From Apostichopus japonicus (Eukaryota > Echinodermata > Holothuroidea > Aspidochirotida > Stichopodidae): a stretch of DNA of 64,000 nt. Below the pieces are notes generated by a model. That model worked only from the letters and a program-made list of their open reading frames with translations, did no database searches and had not been told where the DNA came from. This document shows, one piece after another, positions 22,204 to 34,179 of the stretch. The position numbers and the translations under genes are program-made. Where the stretch lies: assembly GCF_037975245.1 (NCBI RefSeq), contig NC_092575.1, positions 13,071,001 through 13,135,000 of the forward strand. Direction: 5' to 3'. How positions within the stretch are numbered: the stretch's first letter is position 1; the number at the start of each line of letters is the position of its first letter.

Positions 22204-22972
22204 AATGATAATCCCTCCATATTCCTAACCTACTATATATAGGGCCTTCTCATATTTCTCACATATCTGCCAATATACATTTTCAATGAAAAGCAGTCCT
22301 TTGCTGACGACTTCATTGCAAAATCACTGCTGAATTTAGCAGCCTATGTAAACAATTTTGTCGTAGTAAACCACATAATTGGCAAGCACGAACGAACATG
22401 AAATGTTTGCAGCTAGCTGCATACAGAAAAACCACCACTTCGGCACCGTATACTAATAATACACCTACTTTCACAACATATAACAGTCGTCAGTTAACTT
22501 ATCCGCCACTATCATTTTTTCACTCGAAATGCCACACATTTCATTTGCCGCTCATCGGACATCTCGAGTTCCCCTTCATATCCGCACCATTTTTACCACA
22601 AAAAAAAAAACCTAAATCAAAATATCATCCTCGAAACAAGAGAAATCTATGTACTTTTCCTGAAGGTTCTCTCGCCCTTGTTCTTACAAGTCTTATTAAT
22701 ATTACCAATATCAGTAGGCTATTATTATTATTATTATTTTTATTACCTTTATCATTTTTCAATGATTATTAGTATTTTTAAATATCAGTAGGCCTATTAT
22801 CTTTTCTTTCGTTACGATGATTACTATATAGGCTTATATATATTGCTACGAGCCAAAGCAGTCTCGAGTGAGCATTTTTACGTATATTATGCGTCTATAA
22901 GGAACGACATAGACGCTGATTTCGGGAATAATTTGTAAATATGTATGATGAGGTGCAAATAGATACCCAGGG
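22204..22972. other. Intergenic; (ATT)n tract at about 22716-22740
   Basis: A 124-codon plus-strand frame here is low complexity (Leu run from the ATT repeat, Lys/Pro from a poly-A run) and not a credible gene. Confidence 0.4.
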
Positions 22973-25113
22973 CAGGGGCGTATCCAGGATTTTCTAACCC
23001 GGGGGGGGGGGGGCGCGAATTACTATCTAAGCGGAGCGCCACCGTCAGTTGGCGCGCAGCGTACAAGAAAATTTCGGGTTTTGTTACCCCCCAGATTACC
23101 GGAAATGGCACTTCTCGGGCTTGAAATGACCAACCAAATGTACACTTTTGCCTGATAACCAAGAATTTCCTAATAGTTTTTTTTTCATCCATAACCTTTT
23201 TGAAGATTGTCACCAGTCACACATTCTGTTCGACCCCATTGCATCTCCTGTGGATCATTGCTTTTTGTAGGTGATTCTACGTAGCGGCCCACAATACCCG
23301 TAAGCACAATTTTTCAAGGTTTTGAGCCCATTATTTGTTCAGAATTTGAAAATTCACACTCTCGTGAATAAATTCTCTTCCAAACATACCCATAATGTTG
23401 CACAAATTTCACTATGGACACCAATATAGAAAAACCTCCTTCAACCCCTAACAGACCGGTCAAAATTGCACGAGTAGAGGGAAGTATGATGAAGAATGGT
23501 GGTCAGGGAATTTTCGAAAATTCAGACACAGTTTATTTATTGGTGTACAAATATCAAAACCTCTTATAACGGCTATACTATCAAACTTCGTTGAATGGAA
23601 TGAAAAACTACCATATATTTCCGAAACCGAACACTACATACATATACCACCCGAACCGAATTGTACAGTTGCTTATAATAGCGTTTTCGACTTGAATATA
23701 TTGCGCGTTTATATGCATCTGTGTTATAACATGATAACACGTGTTATGCTACAGGCCTTTTTATTGCGGCCTGTGTTAAAAAAATATATAAAAATAAAAA
23801 AAAATATAAAATATAAAAAATAAAAAATATTTTATATTATATAAAAATATAAAAAGATATAAAAATATAAAATATAAAAAATATAATACCACTACGATTT
23901 ACTGTATTGTATCTTTAACATATCTAGCTCTCGCATGCTCCCAAAACATAACACGTGTTAGTGTGTTATAACACCCTGGCATATAAATGCATAATATGCT
24001 ACACGTTAAGAACAAATATAAGCTCACACCTTTTCGGCTTGGGTGCATATACAATTTGGAGGTTGTTCATCCTGGAACGCCATTTTCATGCTCATTGATA
24101 TGATGTGATATCTGCTGTATGCTTTACAAATTCGAGTAATTGAAAACAAAAGACTGAAATAAATAACTTTTATCTGTTTATTGTGCGATGCCCCACATTA
24201 TTTTCATTTCGAAAGATGCACAGTTTCAAGTTCATTACATACTGAAGGCATCGGTTCTCTATCTGCCTTCAGTTTAGGGTAGATCTTGGGATTTTCATAC
24301 CTAGATATTGCTAGATATCCATACAGTTCAGTGTCCTTAGCATTTTTCGGGGCCTGATCTTGGAAATTGCAAAATCGGGAGTGGTCACACTCCATGTAGG
24401 TCAGTGGACGTCGACCTCTAGACGTCACTAATACACAACCCGATCACTTGTTATCGATGAAGTGGTGTGTTGCCGGATTTTGTCAAGGTCTTGGTACAAC
24501 GGGCAAAAGTCATTCATCTGGAAGCGATCAGAAGGGCTGGGCGTAGGGTTCTGGGGTTGTGGGGCGCGAGTTTTTATGCAGATGGGAACAATCTCAAGGA
24601 GTGATGGGTGCGTCCGCCCCCATCCATTACATGATATTCACAGGAGATGTGCTCAATTCTCCAATCGCATGCGGAATTTATTTTTAGATTCCTTGTACGA
24701 GTTACGGTACTAGATTTGGGGGGGAACAATTAGCATTCAGGTCGGAGTGTACAGCATTTTATCTTTGGATGACAGTGTTGCATCGAAGGACATAGGTCTA
24801 GTGCAGTTCGCATATAGATCCTGGTCTAATACCGAAAATGTTCGAGACCAGCCACAGTTGGTTTCATAACACAATTGTACAATTGTTTAAGGCGTCCATA
24901 CACACACGCGTAATAGACCATATATGGTATAATTATATGCATAAGTGAGAGAGGAAAAATGGAAACGTCAAAATGGAGTTGTCGGTGTAAGGGGTAGGCT
25001 GAGGCGTACGCCCCTTCCGAAATCCTCGATCCGTCACTGGCTACCCTGTGTATATAATAGGGATCAGCGCTGTAATTATGTCACTGTTCCTCTTTCTCTT
25101 CCCGGTGTCGTAG
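22973..25113 (+). mobile_element. Copy A of the CAGG-GCGTATCCAGG element family, 3' truncated
   Basis: It begins CAGGGGCGTATCCAGG then ATTTTCTAACCCGG and a long G run, then the AGCGGAGCGCCACC core. It continues through text shared with copies B and C (CCTAACAGACCGGTCAAAAT, GTTTATTGTGCGATGCC, GTTATCGATGAAGTGGTGTG). Similarity to the minus-strand copy at 61406-63352 ends near 25113, in TTCCTCTTTCTCTTCCCGG. There is no transposase, so it is a non-autonomous element of about 1.7-2.1 kb. Confidence 0.72.
23706..23990. mobile_element. MITE-like insertion inside copy A
   Basis: Inverted ends about 45 bp long pair TTTATATGCATCTGTGTTA with the reverse complement of TAACACCCTGGCATATAAA. Both include GTGTTATAACA and AACACGTGTTATG. 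The centre is almost pure A/T (AAAATATAAA runs). The surrounding text is continuous in copy B (26952-28553) without this stretch, supporting insertion. No clean target duplication was found. Confidence 0.62.
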
Positions 25114-25821
25114 AGTTGTTTCTGTGTCATGACATATTTAGACCCGTCACATCATGACTTGAGGGGTTGTTGTTATTGTAAGAGTGTTACATACATTGTA
25201 CTTTATACTCAGCAGTACAATAATAAATCCAATCAATGTGATGATTGTGTGCTTAACATGGTGAATGTAACATTTATTACACAAACAGTAACATGAAATT
25301 GATATACTGTCATAGCATTCAGTGTCCCAAGAATGCTAATGGTAAGTTTAATACAAATATGTTTCAGGTCACAAAGTTCACTATTTTTCCATTTTCTTTC
25401 AAGAAGATTATATCGGTTCATTTCATTCTTCATTTCTTTATTTGGTACTGGTTGATTGTTGACTCTTAATTGAAATTAAACTATTATCTACAGCAGATTA
25501 TGAAAATGCTGCTTATATATGGGTGACTACAGGAAGAGTTGTATCTTTGTAATTGTCTTCAAAACCGACAGTTGATTATGATTTAACTTTAGCTATAAAA
25601 TGATGTTTACTATAAACGTTGAAGAGGTGGGGTATTTATGTGAAAAGAGAAGGAAACTAATTTCTTAACTGGCTAATACCAAATATTCAAGATCCTTCAA
25701 CTTACTTGAGGATGTATAAGTATTGATCCGTTGTGCTTTATAGTATTATATCATAACCCTATCAAAGCGCTGATAGTAAGTTTTACTTGTTGGAAAAGTA
25801 CTAGAATGCTCTTTATATACC
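25114..25821. other. Intergenic; nothing recognised
   Basis: Unique-looking AT-rich DNA with no convincing open frame. Confidence 0.3.
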
Positions 25822-26108
25822 AGCATTTTTAAGTGGCAAAGCTCATATGACATAGAACGATTATCATGTTTCTTGTAATAAGATTTTTTTGTTATTGAAA
25901 CTAAAGTAACCATGAACAGATCATTTACGTATCCATGCAAGAGATTTTAGTTAATGCTGCGCGTAGCATTTTTAAGTGGCAAAGCTCATATGACATAGAA
26001 CGATTATCATGTTTCTTGTAATAAGATTTTTTGTTATTGAAACTAAAGTAACCATGAACAGACCATTTACGTATCCATGCAAGAGATTTTAGTTAATGCT
26101 GCGCGTAG
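25822..26108 (+). repeat. Two-copy tandem duplication, 143-144 bp unit
   Basis: The segment starting AGCATTTTTAAGTGGCAAAG at 25822 and ending TGCTGCGCGTAG repeats immediately from 25965 to 26108. Differences are few (for example one T fewer in a T run), so the duplication is recent. Confidence 0.9.
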
Positions 26109-26951
26109 AGTTGAATCTTTGCCAAATTTTGCAATCAGACAGTTGATTATGTTAATTTTTGGGAGCTTTCAACTATTTTTACATGTTGAGGGAGTTGGGT
26201 GAAAATTCCTAAGTCGACCAATGCTTTTTTGTACATGCATCTTAGAAACTAAAAAGGAAATTATTTAAATTTTCGTAAGCATGCACCTTTAAGAGATAGT
26301 ACCTTGATACCTTGCCATCCATAACTGGACACAAAGGTTAAAATATCATGACTGTAGTTCACTATTCATGCATGATTGTAGATGCTCGGGAAACCCTCTT
26401 AAGTGTTGAAATAAAAGGTTGAATTCATCAAATATTCTGAATTATTTGTGTTGTCATTCCTCTTTGTTGTCTCTTAAATGTGCTTTTCTGTTGTGATCTA
26501 CTTAAAGAACAAGGAATCAAGCTGCTTTTAATAATTAACGTATGAAACACTTATGAACGGGTGCTATGTTGAAATCGCTGGCAAAATTGTACATACAAAT
26601 TTTGTAGTTGCGTTAGATGCTGATCATGTAAAACTTTACAAAACAGCAGTTAAGTAAATTCAAGTAAATTTTACTAAAATGTTTAAGTGTTCTTATTTGA
26701 CATGAACATCAAGTAAAATTTTAACCTTCGTACAACATTTTCTGAATGTATGTACTTTCAAAAGCAAGACAAGCATGATTCCTGCCACGTTGGCAGTCCA
26801 TCTAATGAAAAGAGTTTCCTTCAGGCATATTTACAGTTTTTGTTAATAAAAAACATTCAAAAGTAAAATCTGAAATATACAATTTTCGGACTAGCTTTTT
26901 AATATGATATAAGAACAATCAGTGACGATGCTGTGCGTGATCGTATGCATT
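26109..26951. other. Intergenic; nothing recognised
   Basis: AT-rich DNA without repeats or credible coding frames. Confidence 0.3.
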
Positions 26952-28553
26952 TCTGGTTTTGATACCCCCCCCCCCCCCCGCCCCACTTGTTAAGGTTTTA
27001 AGCTTATTTTTTGTTCAAAATTGGAAAATTCACATTTCTCGTGAATAACTTCACTTCAAAAAATACACTTAATGTTGCACAAAAATTTCATCTATGGACA
27101 ACCAATATAGAAAAATCTCCTTCAACCCCTAACAGACCGGTCAAAATTGCACTAGTAGAGGGAAGTATGGAGAAGAATGTTGGTGAGGGAAGTTTAGAAA
27201 ATTCAGACACAGTTAAGTTATTGGTGTACAAATATTAAAACCTCTTATAACAGCTACTATAAAACTTCGTTGAAGGAAATGAAAATATACCAGATATTTC
27301 CGGAACCGAACACTACGCACATCTGCAGTTTGGAGGCTGTTCATCCCGGAACGCCATTTTCATGCTCACTGATATGATGTGATATCTGTTTGCTTTAAAA
27401 ATTCGAATAATTGAAATGAGACTGAAATAAATAACTATTATCTGTTTATTGTGCAATGCTCCACCAGTGGCGTAACGATGAGCCTGGGGTGGCTCCTGGC
27501 CCAAAGGGGCCCCCATTAGGAAGCCTAGCAAGGGCGTCCGCAGAAATATAGTACAAGGAGGGTCAGTAGGTCATATAGGTGTAACACACTACTTGATACT
27601 ATCTAAGCGGAGCGCCACCACCGGTTGGCGCGGAGCGTACGACGATTTTTTTTTGCCAAAAAAATACTCATAGACACTTCCCGTTCAGGTTGCATTTACA
27701 CATCGGTTATTTTGAGATCTCATGTCTTAGGATTTTGACTTTCAGTAATGCATTATGGGTCAGTATGCAATGAACATAACTAGAGAACTGTTGGCTGGGG
27801 GAAATCATTGAAATGTCAAATGCTTAACTTTTTTTTTAATTTTCCAGGGGTGAGCAAGTGCCCCCCCCCCCCTACTGTTTGGAGTATAATGGAGACTACT
27901 GCACAAATACAGTTATCAAACCTAAGCATGGGCCCATAGGAGCCCATAGGAGTTGCGTCCCACATTCTTTTCATTTCGAAAGACGAACAGTTTCAAGTTC
28001 ATTACACACTGAAGGCTTCGATTCTCTATCTGCCTTCAGTTTAGGGAAGATCTCTAGATTTTCATCCCTAGATATCGCTAGATACTGCTAGATGTTCATA
28101 CAGTACAGTGCCCTTGGGATTTTTTTCGGGGCCTGATCTTGGGAAATTGCAAAGTCGGGAGTGGTCACACTCCATGTAGGTCAGTGCACGACCTCCAGAC
28201 GTCATTAATACACAACCCAATCACTTGTTATCGATGAAGTGGTGTGTTGCCGGATTTTGTCAAGAGGTCTTGGTACTACGGGCAAAGGTCATTAATTAAG
28301 TTTCGTAACTCATCGGGCAGTGATGAGAGGGGTTGGGCGTAGGGTTGTGGGCGCGCGTTTTCATGCACATGGGAACAATCTCAAGAAGTGGTGGGTTCGT
28401 CCTTTTCTCCTTTTTTCTCTTTCTTCTTTTTCTTTTCCGTCCTTCCTCCTCTTTTCCCCCTCTTTTTTCCCTTTTTTCTTCTCTTTTTTTCCCTCTCCTC
28501 TTTTTCTTACCCGGGGAGCGCGCACCCCAACGCCCCCCCCTGGATACGCGCCT
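26952..28553 (+). mobile_element. Copy B of the CAGG-GCGTATCCAGG family
   Basis: It is 5' incomplete: it enters at TTTCTGGTTTTGATACCCCC. It then tracks copy A (CCTAACAGACCGGTCAAAAT near 27128, GTTATCGATGAAGTGGTGTG near 28228). It ends with a polypyrimidine tract and CCCGGGGAGCGCGCACCCC, then CCCTGGATACGCGCCTG at about 28553, the expected right end. Peptides read across the pyrimidine tract (Ser/Phe/Leu runs) are not genes. Confidence 0.7.
27465..27952. mobile_element. Insertion nested in copy B
   Basis: Copy A reads straight through GATGCCCCACATTATTTTCA. Copy B is interrupted after GCTCCAC by about 490 bp starting CAGTGGCGTAACGATGAGCC and resumes at CCCACATTCTTTTC. The inserted DNA starts like the 19436 MITE family and itself carries another AGCGGAGCGCCACC core near 27605. 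The flanking words are similar but not identical, so the target duplication is uncertain. Confidence 0.55.
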
Positions 28554-28568
28554 GCAGGGTATGCATTT

Positions 28569-28680
28569 CTACAGTCAATAAATAGCTATTTACGATCGGC
28601 AATACGCAATTGCAGTGATTACGTCATCTGTTTCTCGTGTCGAAGGTATACCGATAGCTATTACCGATTGACTGGACGAC
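28569..28680. mobile_element. Short MITE-like inverted-repeat element
   Basis: CAGTCAATAAATAGCTATTT at the left pairs imperfectly with the reverse complement of ATAGCTATTACCGATTGACTG at the right. A further copy of the end (GGTCAATAAATAGCTATTAC) lies at about 28902-28921. Confidence 0.5.
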
Positions 28681-28720
28681 AACATGTCGCAGCGTACTTA
28701 TAGGCTGTGCTTATGTACAA

Positions 28721-28789
28721 GCGGCCTGTTGGTTTATAGGTATGGCTCTCGTTTTGTGTGCGCGAGATCCCGGGATCGATTCCCTGTCA
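28721..28789 (+). pseudogene. tRNA-Pro-like pseudogene or SINE head
   Basis: CCTGTTGGTTTATAGGTATG matches the D-arm/A-box region of eukaryotic tRNA-Pro. GGCTCTCG...CGCGAGA gives an anticodon arm with two extra bases and TGT in place of the Pro anticodon. CCCGGGATCGATTCCCTG is a good T arm/B box. The acceptor stem does not pair, so it is a decayed tRNA or the head of a SINE. A poly-T run follows, as expected for pol III transcripts. Confidence 0.6.
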
Positions 28790-28936
28790 ACATTTTTTCT
28801 TTTACATTTTTTTCTCGATTTGCGCTATTGTTGAACATGCAGCATTTGAATATGTTGCATTCTCTCTACTAAAAAGGTATATATTTGTTTTCATGTTTTC
28901 ACGGTCAATAAATAGCTATTACCGATCGTCTATAGG

Positions 28937-29537
28937 CAGGGCGGACTGGGTCTTAAAACCGGCCCAGGGCATTTCCACCTAGACTGGCCCATTATTCATT
29001 GATATGCTACTTAAATAGTGATCGCCGTCCTGGGGAAGGGTCTAAGGGGAGGGGGTTCCCCTCCCCATTGAAAGCTTTTGGAAGTTAAGATGCACAATGG
29101 TGCTATATCTCTCAATTATGTAGGTTACAATAATCCTCTATAAATGACCCAAAAATAAATTTCCAGAAGCAACACTTGATTAATCCGAGGAAAGATAAAA
29201 ACGTAAAGAAAAATAGACAAAATATATGTTTTATACTGGATTTAATTTAGTTTTTCAAGCATTTTGTGACAACATGCTTGCAAAAATATTGCAAAAAACC
29301 TAAATAAAATACATTAGCACGGACGGGTTGCTAATAGCACGTTCTTTTGTTACGAACTAACAGACTAACTAACATGGTGATATAAGGAGCTGATTCCCAC
29401 AGTTAAAAATGTATTTCTACACAGCCCGTCTGTATTCTATTAACTACTGTGGAAATGGGCTGTAAATTTTACCAGGCTCCCCAGCCCACCGGCCCACCGG
29501 GCATTGCCCAAATGCCCGTGTGGCCAGTCCGCAACTG
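28937..29537. mobile_element. hAT-like non-autonomous element (CAGGGCGGACTGG ends)
   Basis: The left end CAGGGCGGACTGGG and the right end, read as reverse complement, CAGTTGCGGACTGGCC, share GCGGACTGG. Sub-terminal GGCCCAGGGCATTT and GGGCATTTGGGCAATGCCC are also related. Such CAG-GCGGACTGG termini are common on animal hAT-like non-autonomous elements. The flanking 8-mers do not match exactly, so the target duplication is decayed or the borders are off by a few bases. Confidence 0.68.
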
Positions 29538-29544
29538 CCCGTAA

Positions 29545-30900
29545 GTAATGTTCGACCCCATGTGTAACACATGCTGAAATTTACTCCTCAATTCCATAGT
29601 ATATTACTATCGTATGGAAATATGATGCGCGGAAGTTATGTACTGTATATAACATACCAAACACCCACACCATTTGCTCTTTACTGCCTACGCTTTCGTC
29701 AGTTGTGTATTAACACGTGTTTATGATACGTCCTATATATAAACATGTTGAAATAAGTACGTAGGGACTGAGTATATCGGCTGCTGATATATTATTTGCT
29801 GTTTTTTATCAACTCGGCGAAAGTATTGAAGTCGTGACCAGTTCCCTAGGGTGGTACTAAGTACCTGTATCCATGTCTGATTTCGGAAACGAGCAATTTC
29901 TGATCAGAAGAAGGGGCCAGAAGGATACAGTAGTAGTAGTAGTATGTTGAGTCTCGTCTATCCGACATGCTCAGTGATTAACCTCCGCCACGTATCACGA
30001 TCTTGCGCAAGGTTTATTGCTTCCTCGAAATTGTTAATATTAATGTCCTTAAATTGCGACTTTATTTTTCCAAGCAAGGTAGTCACGGGCCTTCCTATAC
30101 TGGTTTAGCAGTATGTCTCAGTGCTTCTCTTAAAGCAACCTTTGCTGGAGCGTCCTCCTGGAGTCTTGCTACATGACCGACATGAATGATACAAGCTGTC
30201 ATATTTTTAATATCTCAGAAAAAACAACAATTCAACAACAACCATATTTCCGTTAGTTAACATTTAAGACATACTTTTTGCCTACTGACATGAATAGTTG
30301 TACAGAGAGAGGGAGAGAGAGATGAGACGAGGAGGGGTGTGTGGGGGGGGGGGGGAGAAAATATTAGAGAACGTCTGCCAACCTAACCTCTCCCAACTGT
30401 TATTCAAAAACGTTTAGTATGTTATTGAGATGTTTTTCAGCAAATAACTTGGAGACGACTCGACCTCCTTTATAGATGATATATCTATAACCGCTTCGAA
30501 ATGTACAGCCAGGTTAGTTACGTAACGAAATTATGTCAAATCAAGCCCAGATATGAAAACTGATTTTCTGATAATGAAAGTTGGTTCATCTCGTTTTTTG
30601 TCGGCTTTGACAGAAAGTGAAATTTTCTGGTAAAATTTCTATCAGATTGTTTAATCACAGGTGGTAACGTGAAAACTGCATTTTACTTGCGTTGAATTCT
30701 AAACATCCTGACAGAAACACATTGAGAGGTTACTCAAAAAATAAGGTATCTGATAACAACTTAATGCGTAACGTCACTCAATGAAACGTCGGGCAGATTG
30801 AAACGAGACGGTAATATTATCAAAGATTTGCCGATTCAAACAGTAAACAAACAAAAAATATTAAATTCGTTATACACAAATAATTTGTGTGCGTGTGTTG
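29545..30900 (+). repeat. Repeat D copy 1 (paralogous to 53305-53945), with a 0.7 kb insertion
   Basis: 29545-29645 matches 53305-53405 (ATTCCATAGTATATTACTAT). 30335-30900 matches 53405-53945 (ATTAGAGAACGTCTGCCAAC, ATAGATGATATATCTATAAC, TGAAACGTCGGGCAGATTG). The intervening 29645-30335 is absent from copy 2. Confidence 0.75.
29935..30215 (-). pseudogene. LINE 3' end: C-terminal remnant of an endonuclease/RT polyprotein
   Basis: Minus-strand frames give GHVARLQEDAPAKVAL and, after a frameshift, FEEAINLAQDRDTWRRLITE. The GHV-x-R...A-x-x-A-L-x-E-A and ARDR-x-x-WR-x-L pattern is the usual C-terminus of non-LTR retrotransposon polyproteins in marine invertebrates. A (GTA)n tail follows at 29925-29945, as expected at a LINE 3' end. 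It sits inside the insertion within repeat D copy 1. Confidence 0.72.
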
Positions 30901-31129
30901 TCTGAGTGTGTCTGAGTGTGTCGGTGTGTTAGGATAAATATTTCGGTGATTTTAATTCTTTCTGGCGGGATCATGTCTTACATATGCAAAGTATACTACT
31001 ATCTGTTAAATTTCAATTGTAATCTTAGCTACAGGAATTCTCTATTTATTTGTCAACTAAATTGGAACAATGGTACGATTCAAGTTGATAACAAGCCAAT
31101 AATTGCTTATCATGCATTGGAGTGAGCTT

Positions 31130-31670
31130 GACACATTTGCTTGTTACCCAATGGTGACACCAGTTGCTAATACCCTGGTTACGTACATTAGTTTACCCCT
31201 CACTCATTCGCACAATGGGAGAATCCCTGCTAGTGAGAATCCCCTACTAGTGAGCCTCTGCCAATCGTAGTTCATGCGATTGGAAGATTGAAAATAGGTG
31301 GGCCACGGTTGTATTATTCACTTTCTTTCGATCTAATGTCGTTAATTTTAAGTCCATAGAAAGAATCAAGCAGCTTGTAAAGCTCTTTTATGATTGCATA
31401 GAGTATTTATTTTCAGTTGGAATTTCTTACAAGAATGATTTCCCTATTAGCATTCCTTCCATTTCATGGAGTATTATTCTTGGATCAACGTAATCGCTAT
31501 ATCCTCCAATGACTTGAAAGGAAATGCATAGAATGTTTCTATAGTTCACATATTCTCATTGGTTTATGAGGCGACATTCTCCTAAAAGTGAATCTACGGA
31601 TGCCTTTAAAGGCCATATAATTATTTTATATTAAAAAACACCCGGTTTCAAACTTACGTCCTTAAAAGCC
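31130..31670 (+). repeat. Repeat E copy 1
   Basis: Shared with 46170-46985 and 48932-49050. Landmarks are AATCCCCTACTAGTGAG, TTCTATAGTTCACAT and CTCCTAAAAGTGAATCTACG followed by CCATATAATTATTTTATATT. Copy 1 is continuous where copy 2 is split. Confidence 0.75.
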
Positions 31671-32413
31671 ATTTTTGGGGGTTTCGATGATAATCGTAAC
31701 CTATGCATTCATGCAGGCGGAGAGTGTGTGGGTGCGTGTGTGTGTGTGAATGCACCTCACCCAGAATGTCAGGACCGGTGCTGGGAAACACACCTTAAAG
31801 GGCAGGACATTTTGAAAAGACAGGACCGAAAACCCGGTCCTGGGATTTTCTTTGGCTCATAGCCATCATCATGCTGCCCTCTTTCTTCTCTCAAAGTTTG
31901 AAGATGGTCCTGTCTTTGCCTATAGTATGCATATGTGAGTAGTATAGAGGGCCCCGGATTGCACCGGTGCAATCCCAATTTTGGATGTATCTTGATTGTC
32001 ATAAGAGATGTACCCCCCCCCCCCCCAGATCGCACCCGTGCAATCCCAACTTGTGATGTACCCCCGGAAAGATGTAGCCATTATGATGGCACCCGTACAA
32101 TTCCAACTTGTGATGTACCCCCGGTAAGATGTAGCAACTTTGATCGCACACAGTACAATCCCAACGTGTTATCGACTGAGAATTTGAGAATTCACACCGT
32201 CAGTGTCATCCTCGCTGTCAGTAATCATTCCCGCCTTTTGATTACTAGCGTGAATGTTAGATTCATGTCGACGAAGATTGAAATGACGGTTAAATTCTTT
32301 ATTGCATATTTTACAAAGAAATCTCATCTTGTGAGGGTTTACTTCTTGGTGTCATTCGATGCAATGAGAGCTTTTAAACAAAAATTTGAATGATATACTT
32401 TTTGAATATATCA

Positions 32414-32866
32414 ATATGAGCACGTGCTCAATTGCTCATCTAAACGACTCTCTTTTGCTCACGGTGTGCTCTTTTGCTCTTTGAGTCACTCATTTTATGC
32501 TCACGGTGTGCTCTTTTGCTCACGGTGTGCTCTTTTGCTCTTTGAGTCACTCATTTTATGCTCGCGTTGCTCACGGTGTGCTCTTTGCTCACGGTGTGCT
32601 CTTTTGCTCTTTGAGTCACTCATTTCATGCTCGCGTTGCTCACGGTGTGCTCTTTTACTCTTTGAGTCACTCATTTTGTGCTCGCGTTGCTCACGGTGTG
32701 CTCATTTACTCTTTGAGTCACTCATTTAATGCTCGCGTGCTCATGACATAAACCATATCATGCGTTTTTCTTGTTGCCTATTCTAATATGAGCACTTGCT
32801 CAATTGCTCATCTAAACAACATTGCTCTTTGAGTCACTCATTTTGTGCTCGCGTGCTCATCACAGT
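32414..32866 (+). repeat. GCTCACGGTGTGCTCTTTTGCTC minisatellite inside the 2.8 kb element
   Basis: Units combine GCTCACGGTGTGCTCTTTT and TTTGAGTCACTCATTTTATG with CTCGCGTT, repeated about five times with variable length, and a shorter satellite block at 32790-32866. The periodic peptide frames it creates are not genes. Confidence 0.9.
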
Positions 32867-34179
32867 TAAGGGTGTGATCTAAACAACGCACTTTTACCCC
32901 TCCTCATGACATTACCAGTCTGTCATGACGAAATGAAGCTCCTATCTAATCGAGTGACGACTTAACGAAAATGCGTGTTTTTAAAGTGAAGCAAAAAATA
33001 AATAAATAAAAAAAAAGCCAAAGACAAAACTTTCAAAGCATGCAAGTTTATTATCTCTTTCCTAAATATATGCGCCTGCTTACCGTGAATAAAATCAGAC
33101 CGTCAAATTGGAGATATCCTCTTTTTGGAGATTCATCCTTAGTGAATATGCACGTTACGAAAACGGGTAAAAACAAATCAATACAAAATAGACACAAAGA
33201 CACAGATTGCATGTTTTACGGAGGAAGGCTCGCTCTTTCTGGATTATTCAGTGGCCCTAAAAATAGCCGTTAAATTTGATCAATCTCTTTCAGTTCATAA
33301 ACTAACGAACTCTTTGTTATACATAAGGCGTGTCCAGGATACTAAATATACGCTGGTCTCGTTGTGATCATGAACACAAAGGGTATTACAATTAGACATC
33401 TACCTACCAGTCATAATTATTATTTTCTTAATGAGCGAGGGCTTATTCGTTATCCATGTTATCGAGTACCATTAAACATACAGATAAAAATTCAGCGACC
33501 TAAAATAAGTATGCTGAACGTTTTAATGCAATAGCCGATGCCTGCGCTTAGATTATCACTAAAGGAACTAGGATTAAAGAGGAAACATTCTGGTCATTTT
33601 CCCCCCTTTTATTCGTTACCGGTATTCAAGTGACCATTCTGTACGTGGCAATTTCACGCAGGCTTTGTTCAACAGCATGGCATATTGCCTTTAATCAATT
33701 TAAACACTTAGACCTTCTTCCTCCCCCTCAATTAATCTTACTAGAATATCGCTAAAATGTTTCCAATAATATGCTGGTTCATGGAATATAATGGGAAAAT
33801 GTTGCTCGTTCTTAAAACGTTAAAACCCACACGCGTTGACTGAGTTATAGGAGACAAAGAATTTCACATTCGTTCACTTCACGAATATATATCAGTAGCT
33901 ATATTATAGTATATTGAACAAGTCTTAGACGATTCGGATATCCAAATATAATATTCCATTAATATACCAAAACTGTGGGCCTATACTAATTTACCTCTCG
34001 AATTACGAATTTCTTCCCTGTCTCATTGCTGAAAACTATCAAGAATATGATTTCAAATAAACCTGCTTAAGATACTATCATGCGACCTCAAATAGGTACC
34101 GTACTGGTGGGCGATCAATACATATATACATATATCAATAGATATCATCGTAAATCCAATCATGGTCGGGAATGACCTA
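32867..34179. other. AT-rich interior of the 2.8 kb element
   Basis: No domain-bearing frame is seen on either strand. Confidence 0.4.

Noticed and set aside
22398-22772. 124-codon plus-strand frame
   Set aside because: Low complexity driven by a poly-A run and an (ATT)n tract; no protein-like features.
28320-28703. Phe/Ser/Leu-rich frames resembling membrane segments
   Set aside because: They come from the polypyrimidine tract at the end of copy B; the same artefact appears on the minus strand at 61364-61669.
32424-32751. Periodic frames (repeating HGVLFCSLSHSF-type peptide)
   Set aside because: They are translations of the GCTCACGGTGTGCTC minisatellite in several frames.
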